In this document: positions 19,180-28,286 of the stretch, in pieces
Layout: the number at the start of each line of letters is the position of its first letter
Position numbering within the stretch: position 1 is the stretch's first letter
Assembly (NCBI RefSeq): GCF_015352445.1
Contig: NZ_JADKPO010000023.1
Span: forward strand, 1 to 64,000
Source of the DNA: Nocardioides agariphilus
Lineage (GTDB): Bacteria > Actinomycetota > Actinomycetes > Propionibacteriales > Nocardioidaceae
Length of the DNA: 64,000 nt
Direction of reading: 5' to 3'
Notes under the pieces: model-generated
Told to the model about the DNA's origin: nothing
The model's input: only the letters and a program-made list of their open reading frames with translations
Databases searched by the model: none
Program-made: the position numbers and the translations under genes

Positions 19180-21340
19180 CCTCCAGCCGGTCCAGCAGCC
19201 AGGCGGCGACCGCAGCCTCGTACGCCAGGTGGTCGAGGCGGCCGCTCGGGCCGACGTGGGAGCCGGTGCCGAGCTCCACGCGGAACAGGCACTGCCGCGC
19301 CCAGTCGGGGTCGGTCTCGCGCAACCTGGCCACCCACTTCGCCGGCTCGTGGACGAGCACGCGGGTGTCGTGGACCGCGCCGGTGACCATCAGGTCGGGG
19401 CGGCCGCCGGCGGGGGGCGGGTTGTCGTACGGGGAGTAGGCGAGCATGGCGTCGAAGTGCTCGCGCACCCTGGGGTCTCCCCACTCGTCCCACTCGTTGA
19501 CGGTGAGCGGGAGCGAGTCGTCGGACATCGAGGTGATGACGTCGACGAAGGGCACCTCGGCGAGCACCGCGCGCCAGCGGTCCGGTCGCTGGCTGAACAC
19601 CGCGCCCTGCAGCAACCCACCGGCGCTCAGGCCACGGGTCGCGATGCGTGTCGGGTCCACGAGTCCGGCTTCGGCGACCCCGTCGGCGACCGCGAGCAGG
19701 TCGTCGAAGGTGTGCTGCTTGGCCGTCAGCCGGCCGTCGAGCCACCAGTGCCGCCCGCACTCACCGCCGCCGCGGATGTGGGCGTGCACCAACACGACAC
19801 CTCGGTCGAGGAACGACGCCCACTTCTCCTCCCACTCACGCTCCCAGGAGTACTCGTAGGCGCCATAGGCCCAGATCAGCGCCGGCGCCGACCCGTCGAG
19901 TGGGGTCTCCCGGTGACGGACTATCGTCGCCGGCACCTCGACGCCACCGACCGACGAGAAGCTGCGGACCTCGGTGACGTACGCCGACGGGTCGTGGTCG
20001 CCGGCGCCGTCGCGGTGACTGTCGGTGACCGCCCCCGTGGCCAGCGCCACCTCGGCGTGCACGACCGGGTTGACGTGGGACTCGTCGATGATCGCGACGG
20101 ACGCCGCGTCGTACCAGGTGTTGCGTGCCAGCCGGATCTCGCCGCCCGTGAACCGGCTGTGGACCTCGATGCCGGCGCCGGCCAGGTCACCGATCGGCAG
20201 CACCCGCAGCATCCGGTCACCGCCCCGGCGGAAGGTCGCCACGACAGCGTCGCCGAACGCGTCGACCCGCTCGAACCGCTCCGCGGGGTCCTCGGCACGC
20301 TCCTCGACCCAGCTGGTGTGGTCCTGTCCACCCGCGGGCGGGAGCGGACACGAGACCAGCCGGAACTCGACGGCCTCGTCGTCGGTGACCAGCAAGAACC
20401 CGGAGTCCCGCACGTGCTCGGCCCGGTACTCGACGCCCCCTCGTCGGCCGCCGAGCGACCGGGCTCGCAGGTCGACGCCGGACGGGTCGACGTACCAGCT
20501 CTCGGAGGTGTCGCGGCTCTCGGCGAGGACCACGATCGCCTGCTCGCTGCGACAGCGCCTGACCGTCACCTCGAAGCGGCGGTCGGGCTCGACCAGCACG
20601 TCGACGTCGTCGCTCGGCGGCGTGCCCAGACGGTGCAGGCGGACCCGCTCCTGGCGCCAGGAGTCGTCGAAGACGGTGTAGAGGAAGCCCGATGAGTCCG
20701 AGAGCCAGGCGCCGGTGTAACCGGTGCCCTCGACCACGTCGGGTAGGTCGGCACCGCTGCGCAGGTCGCGGAACCGCAGCGCGAACACCTCGTCGCCGCT
20801 GGTGTCGACCGAGTAGGCCAGCAGGTCCTCCGACGGCGAGACGATGGTCAGCCCGAGGTCGAGGTAGCCCGTGCCCGCGTCGAGGGAGTTGATGTCCAGC
20901 ACCACCTCTGCGTCCTGCGCCGGGTCCGCGACACCGACGAAATCGTCGTCCGGTACCGCGATTTGCCGTGATTTCGTGGCCCCTGAGGCCGAATCGTGAC
21001 GACTTTCTCGCCAGATCACGCCGTAGTCTCTGTTTCTCGCGTCCCAGGTGTAGTAGGAAAAGCGCATCCGCGACCAGGTTCCTGATCGACGCCGCTCGGG
21101 AACCCTCGCCACCATCTCGGACCGCAGCACCGACGTCAGGGAGTCAAGATGAGTCGTCGCCAGGTCGCACCACGCACGTTCGGCAGCCAGATGATCCACC
21201 AGCTCCTGCGGGTGCTCGCCGTCCACCGGGGACATCCACGCGTAGGGGTCGGAACGGCTGACGCCGTGCAGGACGTGGTCGTGGGCAACTCGGCGAGCCA
21301 CTGGCGCAACGGTCGGTTCATCGGTCAGGGAGTCGGACAC
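19169..21340 (-). CDS. Prolyl oligopeptidase-family (S9) serine peptidase
   Basis: About 723 residues from the GTG at 21340 (GTG 21349 is also possible). An N-terminal seven-bladed propeller region (about 70-430) precedes an alpha/beta hydrolase domain. The nucleophile lies in GLSAGG (near 553), the catalytic Asp is likely in the TGAVHDTRV region and the His in GTGSHVG near the end. The set and the RGGGE motif point to the oligopeptidase B/PtrB group, cytoplasmic enzymes cutting short peptides after basic residues. It sits divergently beside a peptide-uptake operon, so it may digest imported peptides. The long open frame continuing upstream to 22810 is an antisense shadow. Confidence 0.92.
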
Positions 21341-21370
21341 AGGCCGCACCGTAGCGGCCCCGTCCGGATC

Positions 21371-23242
21371 ATGGCTGCCCTCGCGCTGCTCGGTGCGCTG
21401 CTCGTGCCGGGGTCGATGACCACCCCCTCGGCGTCGGCGGTGGGCGGTGGCACCTTCACCGTGGGCCTGTCCAACGAGGTCGACTCGTTCAACCCGTTCC
21501 TCGGCATCGAGGCGACGTCGTTCGAGATGTGGGCGCTGACCTACGACTACATGATCAGCTACGCGATGAAGGACATGGCTCCCGAGCCAGGCCTGGCCAC
21601 GGACTGGGAGACCTCCGATGACGGGCTGGTGTGGACCTTCAACATCCGCGAGGGCGTGATGTGGTCCGACGGCCAGCCGCTGACCGCCAACGACATCGCC
21701 TACACCTACAACCGGGTGCTGGACGGCGGGCCGGAGGCGGCCACCTGGTCGTCGTACCTGACCGGGGTCCAGACCGTGGAGGCACCCGACGACACCCACG
21801 TCGTGCTCACCCTCAAGGAGCCCAACGCGGTGCTGCCGCTGCTCCCCATCCCGATCGTGCCCGAGCACGTCTGGAAGGACGTCACCGACAAGGAGATGAA
21901 GAGCTACGCCAACGAGCCGTCCGACGACGCGCCGGTGGTGGGTTCGGGTCCGTTCCGTCTGGTGGAGGGCACGGCCGGCGGCTCGACGTACCGCTTCGAG
22001 GCGAACCCCGACTACTGGAAGGGCGCGCCCAACATCGACGAGGTGGTCTTCCGGGTCTACAAGAGCGAGGACCCGATGGTCCAGGCGCTGATCAAGGGCG
22101 AGATCGACTTCGCGGAGGGCATCTCGGCTCTGCAGGTGAAGTCGCTGGAGAACCAGGACGGCATCACCGCGCAGAACGGTGACTCGCCCGGCTTCGACGA
22201 GATCGCCTTCAACACCGGCTCGATCGACACCGAGACCGGCGACCCGATCGGTGACCCCAACCCGGCCGTGCTCGACCCGAAGTTCAGGTTCGCACTGAAC
22301 TTCGCGATCGACCGCGAGACGATCATCCGCACGGCCTACCAAGGAGGCGGCCAGCCGGGCACCACGATCATCCCGCCCGCCTACCCCGGCTACCAGTGGG
22401 TCTCCGACGACCCCGACGCCTTCGCCTACGACCCCGAGAAGGCGGCCTCCCTGCTTGACGAAGCCGGCTATGTCGTGGGTGACGACGGGTTCCGCACGCT
22501 CCCTTCGGGCAAGCCGATCGGCAAGCTCCGCCTGGCGGCGCGCAGCGACTCCGAGACCTCGGTCGACGTGATGGAGTTCTTCAAGGAGTGGCTGGCCGAC
22601 CTCGACATCCAGTCCGAGGTCGAGACCTATGAGTCGAGCAAGCTGACCGACGTCATCTTGGAGGGCACCTTCGACACCTTCGAGTGGGGCTGGTACGTCG
22701 AGCCTGACCCCGACTCGATGCTCAGCTACCTGACCACCGGCCAGCTCGGCAACTGGTCGGACTCCTGGTACAGCAACGAGGCCTACGACGCGCTCTACGA
22801 CCAGCAGCACGTCGAGCAGGACCAGGCGACTCGCGAGGACCAGGTCAAGCAGATGCAGGAGATCCTCTACAACGACGCGCCCTACCTGGTCACGGCGTAC
22901 TCCTCGATCGGTGAGGCCTTCCGCAGCGACCGCTGGGCGTGCTTCCAGCCGCAGCCCGACCCGGGTGGCATCTGGCTGATCCAGTACGGCGTGCAGAACT
23001 ACCTCAACGTCCGGCCCGCCGCGGATGCCGGGGACTGTGGCGGCCTGGAGAACGCCGTCGGTGCGGTCACCGGCACCACCGGGTCCAACGGGTCCAACGG
23101 GGGCAACGGTGGCGACGACAGCGGCGAGGACAGTGGAGGCAACGGCGCGGTGATCGGCGTCGGCGTGCTCGCCGGCCTTGCGGTCGTCGTCGGCGGGATC
23201 GCCCTGATGCGCCGCCGGTCGACCGTGGACGAGCGCGAGTGA
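21371..23242 (+). CDS. Peptide ABC transporter binding protein with C-terminal membrane anchor
   Basis: About 623 residues from the ATG at 21371. A secretion signal runs from MAALALLGALLVPG to about residue 27, with no lipobox Cys. The SBP_bac_5 (DppA/OppA) fold follows, with VGLSNEVDSFNPF, LVWTFNIREGVMWSDG and PDYWKGAPNIDEV. The end is unusual: a Gly/Asn/Ser-rich linker (about 555-583) leads to a membrane helix and the basic stop MRRRSTVDERE, so the protein is probably anchored by its C-terminus. The start is uncertain because the frame stays open upstream and no Shine-Dalgarno sequence is seen. It opens an operon coupled through to the Rieske gene. Confidence 0.9.
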   Translation: MAALALLGALLVPGSMTTPSASAVGGGTFTVGLSNEVDSFNPFLGIEATSFEMWALTYDYMISYAMKDMAPEPGLATDWETSDDGLVWTFNIREGVMWSDGQPLTANDIAYTYNRVLDGGPEAATWSSYLTGVQTVEAPDDTHVVLTLKEPNAVLPLLPIPIVPEHVWKDVTDKEMKSYANEPSDDAPVVGSGPFRLVEGTAGGSTYRFEANPDYWKGAPNIDEVVFRVYKSEDPMVQALIKGEIDFAEGISALQVKSLENQDGITAQNGDSPGFDEIAFNTGSIDTETGDPIGDPNPAVLDPKFRFALNFAIDRETIIRTAYQGGGQPGTTIIPPAYPGYQWVSDDPDAFAYDPEKAASLLDEAGYVVGDDGFRTLPSGKPIGKLRLAARSDSETSVDVMEFFKEWLADLDIQSEVETYESSKLTDVILEGTFDTFEWGWYVEPDPDSMLSYLTTGQLGNWSDSWYSNEAYDALYDQQHVEQDQATREDQVKQMQEILYNDAPYLVTAYSSIGEAFRSDRWACFQPQPDPGGIWLIQYGVQNYLNVRPAADAGDCGGLENAVGAVTGTTGSNGSNGGNGGDDSGEDSGGNGAVIGVGVLAGLAVVVGGIALMRRRSTVDERE

Positions 23243-24285
23243 CGGTCCTCACCCAAGCGGATGCGGGGCCAGGACATGCAGGGGAGCTGGCACCGGCGCG
23301 GCAGGGCACGTTCGGTCGATACGTGCTCAGCCGCTGCCTCGGCGCACTCGGCAGCCTGGCGTTCATGCTGGTGGTCAGCTTCTTCCTGTTCCGGGTGATG
23401 CCGGGAGACCCGGCCAAGACGCTGGGTCGTGGCCGGTTCAGCACGCCTGAGCAGCTGGAGGAGTTCAACAAGGCCTATGGCCTCGACCAGCCCTTGCCGC
23501 AGCAGTTCGTCACCTTCTTGAAGAACACCCTGACCGGCGACTTCGGGATCTCGCTGCGCTATCGCGTGCCCGTCAGCGACCTGATCCTGGACCGGATGTG
23601 GCCGACGATCCTGCTCGTCGGGCTCTCGACGATCTTCGCGACCGTGATCGGTGTGTGGCTGGGGATCCGGGGCGCGTGGAACCGCGGCGGCAAGTTCGAC
23701 AACTTCTCCACCGGCACCTCGCTGACCCTCTACGCGATGCCCGAGTGGTGGCTCGGCCTGTTGCTGATCGCGGCCTTCGCGGTGGGCTTCGGCCCGATCC
23801 CCGGCTACTTCCCGACCGGCGGGCTCCACTCCATCGACGTCGACCCGAACTCCGTGGCCGGCTGGTTCGACACGGCGCGGCACCTGACCCTGCCGGTGGT
23901 CACGCTGACGTTGGCCTATCTCGCCGACTATGCGCTGATCATGCGCAGCTCGTTGCTCGACGAGCTGGGGGAGGACTACCTGACCACCGCCCGGGCCAAG
24001 GGCCTGCGCGACGTGCAGGTCCGCAACCGGCACGCCGTACGCAACGCGCTCCTGCCGACCACCACGTTGGTCGCGCTCAACATCGGCTTCGTGGTCTCGG
24101 GCGCCATCACCATCGAGACGGTGTTCTCGATCCCGGGTCTCGGACTGCTGGCGACCGAGGCGCTGTCGGTGCCCGACTACTGGGTGCTGCAGGGCACCTT
24201 CCTGGTCGCATCTGCTGGTGTGATCCTGGCCAACCTCGTGGCCAACCTGCTCTACGGCCTCCTCGACCCACGAGTGCGCACATGA
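23239..24285 (+). CDS. Peptide-type ABC transporter permease (DppB-like)
   Basis: A 348-residue membrane protein starting at a GTG that overlaps the binding-protein stop (GTGA). Six helices are visible. The N-terminal segment FFLFRVMPGDPA is the OppB/DppB signature, and the cytoplasmic EAA-type loop reads DYLTTARAKGLRDVQVRNRHAVRNALLP in two parts around residues 250-275. It forms the channel with the next permease. The N-terminus carries about 28 extra soluble residues, common in actinobacteria. Confidence 0.93.
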   Translation: MTVLTQADAGPGHAGELAPARQGTFGRYVLSRCLGALGSLAFMLVVSFFLFRVMPGDPAKTLGRGRFSTPEQLEEFNKAYGLDQPLPQQFVTFLKNTLTGDFGISLRYRVPVSDLILDRMWPTILLVGLSTIFATVIGVWLGIRGAWNRGGKFDNFSTGTSLTLYAMPEWWLGLLLIAAFAVGFGPIPGYFPTGGLHSIDVDPNSVAGWFDTARHLTLPVVTLTLAYLADYALIMRSSLLDELGEDYLTTARAKGLRDVQVRNRHAVRNALLPTTTLVALNIGFVVSGAITIETVFSIPGLGLLATEALSVPDYWVLQGTFLVASAGVILANLVANLLYGLLDPRVRT

Positions 24286-25202
24286 CGACAAGTACGACGG
24301 TCCCGGCGCAGATCTCGGCCCGTGCGCTGGCCCGCAGGCGACGCCGGGAGGCCTGGCGTCGTGGCTGGGCGACGTTTCGTCAGCACCGCTCCGGCATGAT
24401 CGGCCTGGGCATCCTGTTCGTGTTCGTCGGCGTCGCGCTCCTCGCTCCGGTCATCGCCCCGTCCGAGGGGCTCTCGGTCACCAGGGCGACGGGCGGGGTG
24501 CTCGAGGCGCCCTCGGGCGAGTTCTGGCTCGGCACCGACGACAAGGGCCGGTCGGTGCTCACGCTGCTGATCTGGGGGTCGCGCATCTCGCTGTTCGTCG
24601 GGCTCGCGGCGACGCTGCTCTCGATGGTGCTCGGCACCTTGATCGGTCTGATGTCGGGCTACTTCAGCGGCTGGACCGGCGCGATCCTGTTCCGGCTGAC
24701 CGAGTGGTTCCTGGTGATCCCGTTCCTGCCCCTGGCGATCGTGATGGCCACGACGCTCGGCCGGTCGCTGATCAACATCGTGATCGTCATCGGGGTGACC
24801 TCGTGGCCCGGCACGGCTCTGCTGATCCGCGCCCAGACCCTGACGATCCGTGAGCGTCCCTACATCGAGCGCGCCAAGGTCCTCGGGGCCGGCTCAGGTC
24901 ACCAGATGCGGCGGCACATCCTGCCCAACGTGATGCCGATGGTGTTCGCCAACACCACGTTGACCGTGGCCATCGCGATCCTCACCGAGACCACCTTGAG
25001 CTTCCTCGGCCTCGGAGACCCCACGCGAGTGTCGTGGGGCAGCATGCTCGACGCGGCGTTCGGGGTGGGTGCGATCACCACGGGCTCGTGGTGGTTCATC
25101 GTGCCGCCCGGTGTCTGCGTCGTCCTGGTGGTGCTCAGCTTCACCCTGGTCGGCCAGGCGCTCGAAGAGGTACTCAACCCGAGACTGGGTGCTCGCCGGT
25201 GA
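24282..25202 (+). CDS. Peptide-type ABC transporter permease (DppC-like)
   Basis: A 306-residue permease, start overlapping the previous stop (ATGA). It has the OppC/DppC N-terminal extension (RQHRSGMIGLGILFVFV), then LGTDDKGRSVLTLLIWGSRISL, and the EAA loop ERPYIERAKVLGAGSGHQMRRHILP around residues 185-210 in two pieces. Six membrane helices are visible. It pairs with the DppB-like subunit upstream and is coupled to the ATPase downstream. Confidence 0.93.
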   Translation: MTTSTTVPAQISARALARRRRREAWRRGWATFRQHRSGMIGLGILFVFVGVALLAPVIAPSEGLSVTRATGGVLEAPSGEFWLGTDDKGRSVLTLLIWGSRISLFVGLAATLLSMVLGTLIGLMSGYFSGWTGAILFRLTEWFLVIPFLPLAIVMATTLGRSLINIVIVIGVTSWPGTALLIRAQTLTIRERPYIERAKVLGAGSGHQMRRHILPNVMPMVFANTTLTVAIAILTETTLSFLGLGDPTRVSWGSMLDAAFGVGAITTGSWWFIVPPGVCVVLVVLSFTLVGQALEEVLNPRLGARR

Positions 25203-26173
25203 ACGGGTCTGCCCAGTTGCTGGAGTTCGACGACCTGTCGGTGACCTACCGGACCGGTGGCGGCGACGTGCCCGCCGTACGCGGTGTCTCGTTGTCGGTC
25301 GCGGCGGGCGAGGTCGTCGGCGTGGCAGGGGAGTCGGGGTGCGGCAAGTCCACGCTCGCCGCCACGATCCTGCGCCTGCAGCCCCCGTCGGCGAAGGTGA
25401 CCGGCCGTGTGCTGTTCGAGGGCGAGGACGTGCTGACGATGAAGTGGGGTGCCTTGCGCACGCTGCGCTGGGCCGGCGCCTCCATGGTGTTCCAGGGCGC
25501 GCTGCACTCGCTCAACCCGGTGCAGCGCGTCGGTGCCCAGATCGCCGAGCCGATCCGCCTGCACGAGCCCGGCCTGTCCGACAAGACGATCGACGGCCGG
25601 GTCGGCGAGCTGCTCGAGCAGGTGGGCTTACCGGCAGTGCGTGCTCGTGCCTATCCGCACCAGCTCTCCGGCGGGCAGCGGCAGCGCGTGATGATCGCGA
25701 TGGCGCTGGCCTGCCGCCCGCGGCTGATCGTGGCCGACGAGCCGACCACGGCCCTCGACGTGATGGTCCAGGCCCAGGTGCTGAACGTGCTCAAGGACCT
25801 CGTCTCCGACCTCGACGTCGGCCTGTTGATGATCAGCCACGACCTGTCGGTGCTGGCCGACCTCTGCGACCGGATCGCGGTGATGTATGCCGGCCGCGTG
25901 ATCGAGCACGGCCCCGCGGACAAGGTCTTCACCGACCCGCTCCACCCCTACGCCGCCGCGCTGGCTGCCTCGTTCCCCCACATCGGCGACCTGGCTGCGC
26001 GCTACGCCCCGTCGGGCTTGCCCGGAGACCCGCCCGACCCGACCGAGCTGCCCTCCGGGTGCTCGTTCCACCCGCGCTGCCCGCAGAGGTTCGAGGACTG
26101 CGACCGGGTCGTGCCCGAGCTCCGCGGCGACGACACCCGCGCCGCAGCGTGCCTGCTGCTGGAGGCCCCGTGA
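25199..26173 (+). CDS. Peptide-type ABC transporter ATPase (DppD-like)
   Basis: A 324-residue ATPase with Walker A GESGCGKST, signature LSGGQRQRV, Walker B LIVADEPTTALD and the H-loop histidine in MISHDLS. The C-terminal oligopeptide extension GCSFHPRCPQRFEDC is typical of OppD/DppD, which in some members carries an Fe-S cluster through these cysteines. The GTG start overlaps the DppC stop. Confidence 0.95.
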   Translation: MNGSAQLLEFDDLSVTYRTGGGDVPAVRGVSLSVAAGEVVGVAGESGCGKSTLAATILRLQPPSAKVTGRVLFEGEDVLTMKWGALRTLRWAGASMVFQGALHSLNPVQRVGAQIAEPIRLHEPGLSDKTIDGRVGELLEQVGLPAVRARAYPHQLSGGQRQRVMIAMALACRPRLIVADEPTTALDVMVQAQVLNVLKDLVSDLDVGLLMISHDLSVLADLCDRIAVMYAGRVIEHGPADKVFTDPLHPYAAALAASFPHIGDLAARYAPSGLPGDPPDPTELPSGCSFHPRCPQRFEDCDRVVPELRGDDTRAAACLLLEAP

Positions 26174-27189
26174 ACCCCACCGGGAGCGAGACGACGCTCG
26201 AGGCCCGCGGCCTCTCCATCCGTTTCCAGGGTCGCGGCGGCCCGGTCGCCCGAGCCGTCGACGGCGTGGACCTCAGCATCGCCGCAGGCGAGATCCTGGC
26301 TCTGGTGGGGGAGTCGGGATCGGGCAAGACGACGCTGGCGCGCGCTCTCCTCGGTCTCGAGAAGCCGGCTGCCGGTGACGTGCTCCTCGACGGCCAGCCC
26401 CTGGACCGATCGGCGCAGGGGCTGCGCGCGTTCCGGCGCCGGGTCCAGCTGGTGCTCCAAGACCCTGCGGGCGCACTGAACCCCCGGCACACGGTCTACG
26501 AGTCGGTCGCCGAAGGCATCCGTCTGCACCGCCTCGACGCGCACGATCCCGAGGGGCGCAACGAGGCAGACCTGGTTGCAGCGGCGCTGTCCTCTGCCGG
26601 GCTGCGTCCTCCTGAGCGGCTGTTCCTGCGCTACCCCCACGAGCTGTCGGGAGGGCAGCGACAGCGCGTCCTGATCGCCGGTGCCCTGGCGATGGCGCCG
26701 CAGTTGCTGGTGGCCGACGAGCCGGTCTCCTCGCTCGACGCCTCGATCCGTGGCGAGATCCTGGCCCTGCTGCTCCAGCTCCGGCGCGACCTGGGCCTCG
26801 GCGTCCTCGTCGTCACCCACGACCTGGGCCTGGCCTGGAACATCGCCGACCGCATCGCCGTGATGTACCTCGGCCGGGTCGTCGAGGCCGGCCCGACCGA
26901 GGAGGTCCTGCGCGACCCGCAGCACCCCTACACCAAGGCGCTGCTGTCCGTCGTACCCGAGATCAACCACGTCACCCCCGTCGTGCTGACCGGCGAGGTG
27001 CCCGACCCGACCCGTATCCCCGACGGCTGTCGGTTCCATCCACGCTGCCCCGCGCTCGCCGACGGCTCGGCCGAGGACGCAGGAGTCGGCGGCGACTGCC
27101 GGACCTCCGCGTTGCCCATCCTCTCGGCGGGGGAGGGTCATCACACGGCGTGCCATCTGGTCGCTGCACGATCCGGGAGTCGTTCGTGA
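26170..27189 (+). CDS. Peptide-type ABC transporter ATPase (DppF-like)
   Basis: A 339-residue ATPase starting at a GTG that overlaps the previous stop. Motifs: Walker A GESGSGKTT, Q-loop LVLQDPAGALNPR, signature LSGGQRQRV, Walker B LLVADEPVSSLDAS, H-loop VVTHDLG, and the C-terminal CRFHPRCPAL extension. It completes a full Dpp/Opp-type importer. Its stop overlaps the Rieske oxygenase start (GTGA), which ties substrate uptake directly to an oxygenase. Confidence 0.95.
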   Translation: MNPTGSETTLEARGLSIRFQGRGGPVARAVDGVDLSIAAGEILALVGESGSGKTTLARALLGLEKPAAGDVLLDGQPLDRSAQGLRAFRRRVQLVLQDPAGALNPRHTVYESVAEGIRLHRLDAHDPEGRNEADLVAAALSSAGLRPPERLFLRYPHELSGGQRQRVLIAGALAMAPQLLVADEPVSSLDASIRGEILALLLQLRRDLGLGVLVVTHDLGLAWNIADRIAVMYLGRVVEAGPTEEVLRDPQHPYTKALLSVVPEINHVTPVVLTGEVPDPTRIPDGCRFHPRCPALADGSAEDAGVGGDCRTSALPILSAGEGHHTACHLVAARSGSRS

Positions 27190-28286
27190 CCGGGCTCCAG
27201 GCCGCGCTGCCCCGCGAGATGTACGTCGACCCGCAGGCCTTCGTCAAGGAACGCGACCGGGTGCTCCTTGCCACGTGGGCGTGTGTCGGACGACTCGACG
27301 ACCTCGGCCTCGAGGCGTCCGGACGCCTCGCTGTTGTCGACGTGGTGGGGGAGTCGGTGCTGCTGACGCGTGACGACGACGGCCTGCACGCCGCCTACAA
27401 CGTCTGTCGGCACCGCGGCTCACAGGTCGTGCCCCGCGAGCCGTTCAGCCCTCCCGTGTGCTCGGCGGCCGGTGCGCTGAGGTGCCCCTACCACTCGTGG
27501 ACCTACTCGCTGTCGGGCCGGCTGCTCAAGGCGCCCCACACCGACGGTGTCGAGGTCGATCCCGATGACTTCTCGCTGCACCCGGTCGGGGTGCAGGAGT
27601 GGGCTGGCTTCGTCTTCGTGAACCTGACTCATCCTGGTCCCGGGACCTTCGACGAGGGCGTTGCCAAGGCCGCCGGCAACCTCGGCAACTACGACATGGG
27701 CTCACTGGTGACCGGGCTGAGGCTCACCTACGCGGTCGCCGCCAACTGGAAGGTCCTCGCCGAGAACTACAACGAGTGCTACCACTGCGGCCCCGTCCAC
27801 CCCGAGCTGGTGCGTCTCGTGCCGTCGTTCGGAGGTGGTGGGCTCGGGCTGGAGTGGGACGACGGCATCCCGCACCGCGAGGGCGCGTGGACCTTCACGA
27901 TGAGCGGCACGACCAACCGCTCACCGCTGCCTGGACTGTCGGAGGCCGAGAAGGTGCGTCACAAGGGCGAGCTCGTCTACCCCAACCTGATGCTGTCGTG
28001 CTCGGCCGACCACGTCGCGGCGTTCGTCTTGCAGCCTCTCGCGGTCGACCGCACGCGCATCGACTGCTCGCTGCTGTTCCACCCCGACGCCGTCGCAGCC
28101 GCCGACTTCGACCCCTCCGACGCCGGCGACTTCTGGGACCTGGTCAACAAGCAGGACTGGGCCATCTGCGAGTCGGTACAGCGCGGGATGTCGTCGCGTG
28201 CCTACACCCACGGCTGGTTCGCGCCGATGGAGGACGACAGCGCCGACATCCGGCGCTGGCTGCTGCCCAGGCTCAGCGATGAGTGA
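27186..28286 (+). CDS. Rieske non-heme iron oxygenase, alpha subunit (quaternary-amine subgroup)
   Basis: A 366-residue oxygenase. The Rieske cluster ligands are C74/H76 (NVCRHRGS) and C100/H103 (CPYHSW). The mononuclear iron site includes H200 and H205 in ENYNECYHCGPVHPEL, plus a later Asp. The residue three before H200, which bridges the two metal centres, is Glu (E197) rather than the usual Asp. Carnitine oxygenase CntA has the same substitution, and related enzymes demethylate glycine betaine or proline betaine. That suggests a methylated amine or betaine substrate; inference. No reductase gene lies in the window. It overlaps both neighbouring genes of the operon. Confidence 0.92.
   Translation: MTGLQAALPREMYVDPQAFVKERDRVLLATWACVGRLDDLGLEASGRLAVVDVVGESVLLTRDDDGLHAAYNVCRHRGSQVVPREPFSPPVCSAAGALRCPYHSWTYSLSGRLLKAPHTDGVEVDPDDFSLHPVGVQEWAGFVFVNLTHPGPGTFDEGVAKAAGNLGNYDMGSLVTGLRLTYAVAANWKVLAENYNECYHCGPVHPELVRLVPSFGGGGLGLEWDDGIPHREGAWTFTMSGTTNRSPLPGLSEAEKVRHKGELVYPNLMLSCSADHVAAFVLQPLAVDRTRIDCSLLFHPDAVAAADFDPSDAGDFWDLVNKQDWAICESVQRGMSSRAYTHGWFAPMEDDSADIRRWLLPRLSDE

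Noticed and set aside
21350-22810. Upstream extension of the S9 peptidase frame
   Set aside because: It runs antisense to the binding-protein gene. Family length and the [10 protein letters not shown] start region place the real start near 21340.
22999-24291. A 430-codon minus-strand frame across the DppB-like gene
   Set aside because: The plus strand encodes a clear permease; the minus frame is low-complexity Arg/Gln/His-rich shadow.
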